Assembly (NCBI GenBank): GCA_900769275.1
Contig: CAAGGA010000041.1
Location: 1 to 16,503, forward strand
Origin: an uncultured Prevotella sp.
GTDB taxonomy: Bacteria > Bacteroidota > Bacteroidia > Bacteroidales > Bacteroidaceae
Direction: 5' to 3'
DNA length: 16,503 nt
Of the stretch, positions 15,928 to 16,503 are shown one piece after another. The number at the start of each line of letters is the position of its first letter. The stretch's first letter is position 1. The notes beneath the pieces are model-generated. The model had not been told where the DNA came from, ran no database searches, and saw only the letters and a list, made by a program, of their open reading frames with translations. A program made the position numbers and the translations under genes.

Positions 15928-16065
15928 CACGGCATCAGCCTCCGGGACATACGCCCCATGGCAGATTCACGCATCCATGCGCTGTTGTCACAAACCGGAA
16001 CCAACACCGACGTACCACTGCAAATACGACCTTCAGGCGGGGTTCTATTGATGAACTCAGAATAG
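15928..16065 (+). pseudogene. In-frame continuation of folK after its amber stop
   Basis: Forty-six codons including the next TAG follow folK in the same frame without interruption, with GC content and codon choice like the gene itself. HPPK proteins usually continue for 10-25 residues past the LREI segment, with a His-Pro/Gly-containing turn and a helix. The translation HGISLRDIRPMADSRIHALL could be that helix. There is no start codon suited to independent translation except ATG 15958. It could be decayed C-terminal coding sequence or chance. Confidence 0.4.
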
Positions 16066-16083
16066 GACAAAAATGACATCAAG

Positions 16084-16168
16084 GATATTACATCGCAATA
16101 TCATTGATATTACACGATAAAAGCGTTGATATTACCACGTAAAAGCCATGCTTTTGCAACGTAATATC
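16084..16168. repeat. Three GATATTAC repeats at exact 22-bp spacing plus one inverted copy
   Basis: GATATTAC occurs at 16084, 16106 and 16128, exactly 22 bp apart, and its reverse complement GTAATATC at 16161-16168. The second and third units also share the following ACG and AAAAGC. Two helical turns between copies would place them on the same DNA face. Confidence 0.85.
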
Positions 16169-16178
16169 AACGCTTTTT
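16119..16178. terminator. Long hairpin after folK, probable bidirectional terminator
   Basis: A 16-bp perfect outer stem (16119-16134 with 16162-16177) begins with AAAAGCG and ends with CGCTTTT. Inside are a 6 x 6 internal loop, a 6-bp stem (16141-16146 with 16150-16155) and a CAT loop. A five-T run ends the right arm on the plus strand, and four T end it on the minus strand. This suits termination of the ftsX-to-folK transcript and possibly of leftward transcription. Its arms are made from the GATATTAC repeats. Confidence 0.65.
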
Positions 16179-16204
16179 GTATTCCATTGGACAACAAACA
16201 GTTA

Positions 16205-16212
16205 CAAAGATA
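16205..16212 (-). promoter_or_regulatory. Possible leftward -7 box within the non-coding region
   Basis: On the minus strand TATCTTTG matches the Bacteroidetes -7 consensus perfectly. The nearest TTTG upstream (16239-16236) is 23 nt away, slightly beyond the usual 19-21. A transcript would start near 16199 and run at once into the long hairpin. Confidence 0.4.
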
Positions 16213-16247
16213 TTGCAAATCATCACAGAATAGGACAAAATTGACAT

Positions 16248-16405
16248 TCACACCAAAACGGATGGAGAGAATAAAGAATCGAAAATGCCCATACACCTCC
16301 TGACTTCATCATTTTTGCACGCCATCACGTAGCGCATATTGAAAATCAATTAGTTATGCAAAAAAATGGGTGACTTAGGGTGACGCATTGATGAATTAGG
16401 GAAGA
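16248..16405. other. AT-rich non-coding stretch
   Basis: I see no gene, RNA or clear promoter here. A near-match to a -7 box (CATTTTTG at 16310-16317) has no partner upstream. A short direct repeat of GGGTGAC occurs at about 16368 and 16378. Base composition is clearly more AT-rich than in the genes to the left. Confidence 0.5.
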
Positions 16406-16503
16406 ATGTTACCTTTTATCCTTCTGAAAGAAGAAAACAATAAAAACCCCTTTGATGTCTTTCCTTTGGAAGCTGCTGCGCAACTTCCGTATCTGTATGC
16501 ACC
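16406..16503 (+). CDS. Possible start of an unidentified gene running off the window
   Basis: From ATG 16406 the frame is open for 32 codons to the window end, just after an in-frame TAG at 16397. The translation begins MLPFILLKEENNKNPFDVFP and continues with an Ala- and Leu-rich stretch. I do not recognise it. It may be a real 5' end or chance, and the opposite strand is also open over much of this stretch. Confidence 0.3.
   Translation, partial: MLPFILLKEENNKNPFDVFPLEAAAQLPYLYA

Larger units (their letters stand above)
16058..16247. repeat. Pair of 22-nt direct repeats flanking a hairpin region
   Basis: Bases 16058-16079 and 16226-16247 are the same 22-nt sequence with one difference (A or T at position 16), both containing CAGAATAGGACAAAA followed by TGACAT. 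The copies are 168 bp apart and enclose the phased repeats and long hairpin. They are too long for ordinary transposase target duplications. They could be protein-binding sites, a recombination scar or the ends of a small repeat element. Confidence 0.85.

Noticed and set aside
15855..16082. 75-codon minus-strand open frame overlapping the end of folK
   Set aside because: It overlaps the conserved 3' part of folK, shows no recognisable motif and has no promoter-like sequence at its start.
16084..16168. CRISPR-like short array
   Set aside because: Only an 8-base core is shared, one copy is inverted, and no unique spacers of uniform length exist.
16058..16247. Insertion sequence bounded by direct repeats
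   Set aside because: No transposase gene, no inverted termini, and the 22-nt repeats are too long for normal target duplications; kept only as an unexplained repeat module.

Overview
The window looks like chromosomal DNA of a Bacteroidales bacterium, most likely a Prevotella-type organism. Three things point there: promoters with the Bacteroidetes TTTG / TAnnTTTG pair, surface-type lipoproteins with an acidic stretch right after the lipidated cysteine, and the gene order ftsX - DUF3098 gene - uppP - truB - queA - folK, which I know from that group. There are no ribosomal RNA genes, recognisable tRNAs, CRISPR arrays or intact insertion sequences.

Layout. (1) 1-1365: the 3' part of a secreted protein of unknown function, running in from before the window. 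(2) 1366-1534: a large imperfect inverted repeat, then a strong promoter. (3) 1535-7136: a vitamin B12 uptake operon led by a cobalamin riboswitch: btuB (outer-membrane TonB-dependent receptor), btuG (B12-binding surface propeller lipoprotein), btuF (binding lipoprotein) and btuC (inner-membrane permease). No btuD ATPase gene is present. (4) 7169-11011, minus strand: dnaE, the replicative DNA polymerase alpha subunit, convergent with btuC and driven by its own promoter at 11052-11083. (5) 11260-15927, plus strand: ftsX, a small DUF3098 membrane protein, uppP, truB, queA and folK, linking cell division and envelope lipid recycling with tRNA modification and folate synthesis. A heptamer tandem array and a perfect hairpin lie between ftsX and the DUF3098 gene. 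(6) 15928-16503: AT-rich, mostly non-coding DNA with repeats, a long hairpin that is probably the terminator of the folK operon, and perhaps the start of another gene at the edge.

How the genes work together: the B12 genes form a route from cell surface to cytoplasm. BtuG captures B12 and BtuB passes it through the outer membrane. BtuF collects it in the periplasm, and BtuC, with an ATPase encoded elsewhere, imports it. The riboswitch should shut the operon down when B12 is plentiful.

I did not find a convincing undescribed system. The observations most worth a second look are the 22-bp-phased repeats and flanking direct repeats after folK, a reading frame that stays open past the folK amber stop, an exact 33-bp tandem duplication at the end of btuF, the heptamer array whose first bases include the ftsX stop codon, and the large inverted repeat before the riboswitch.
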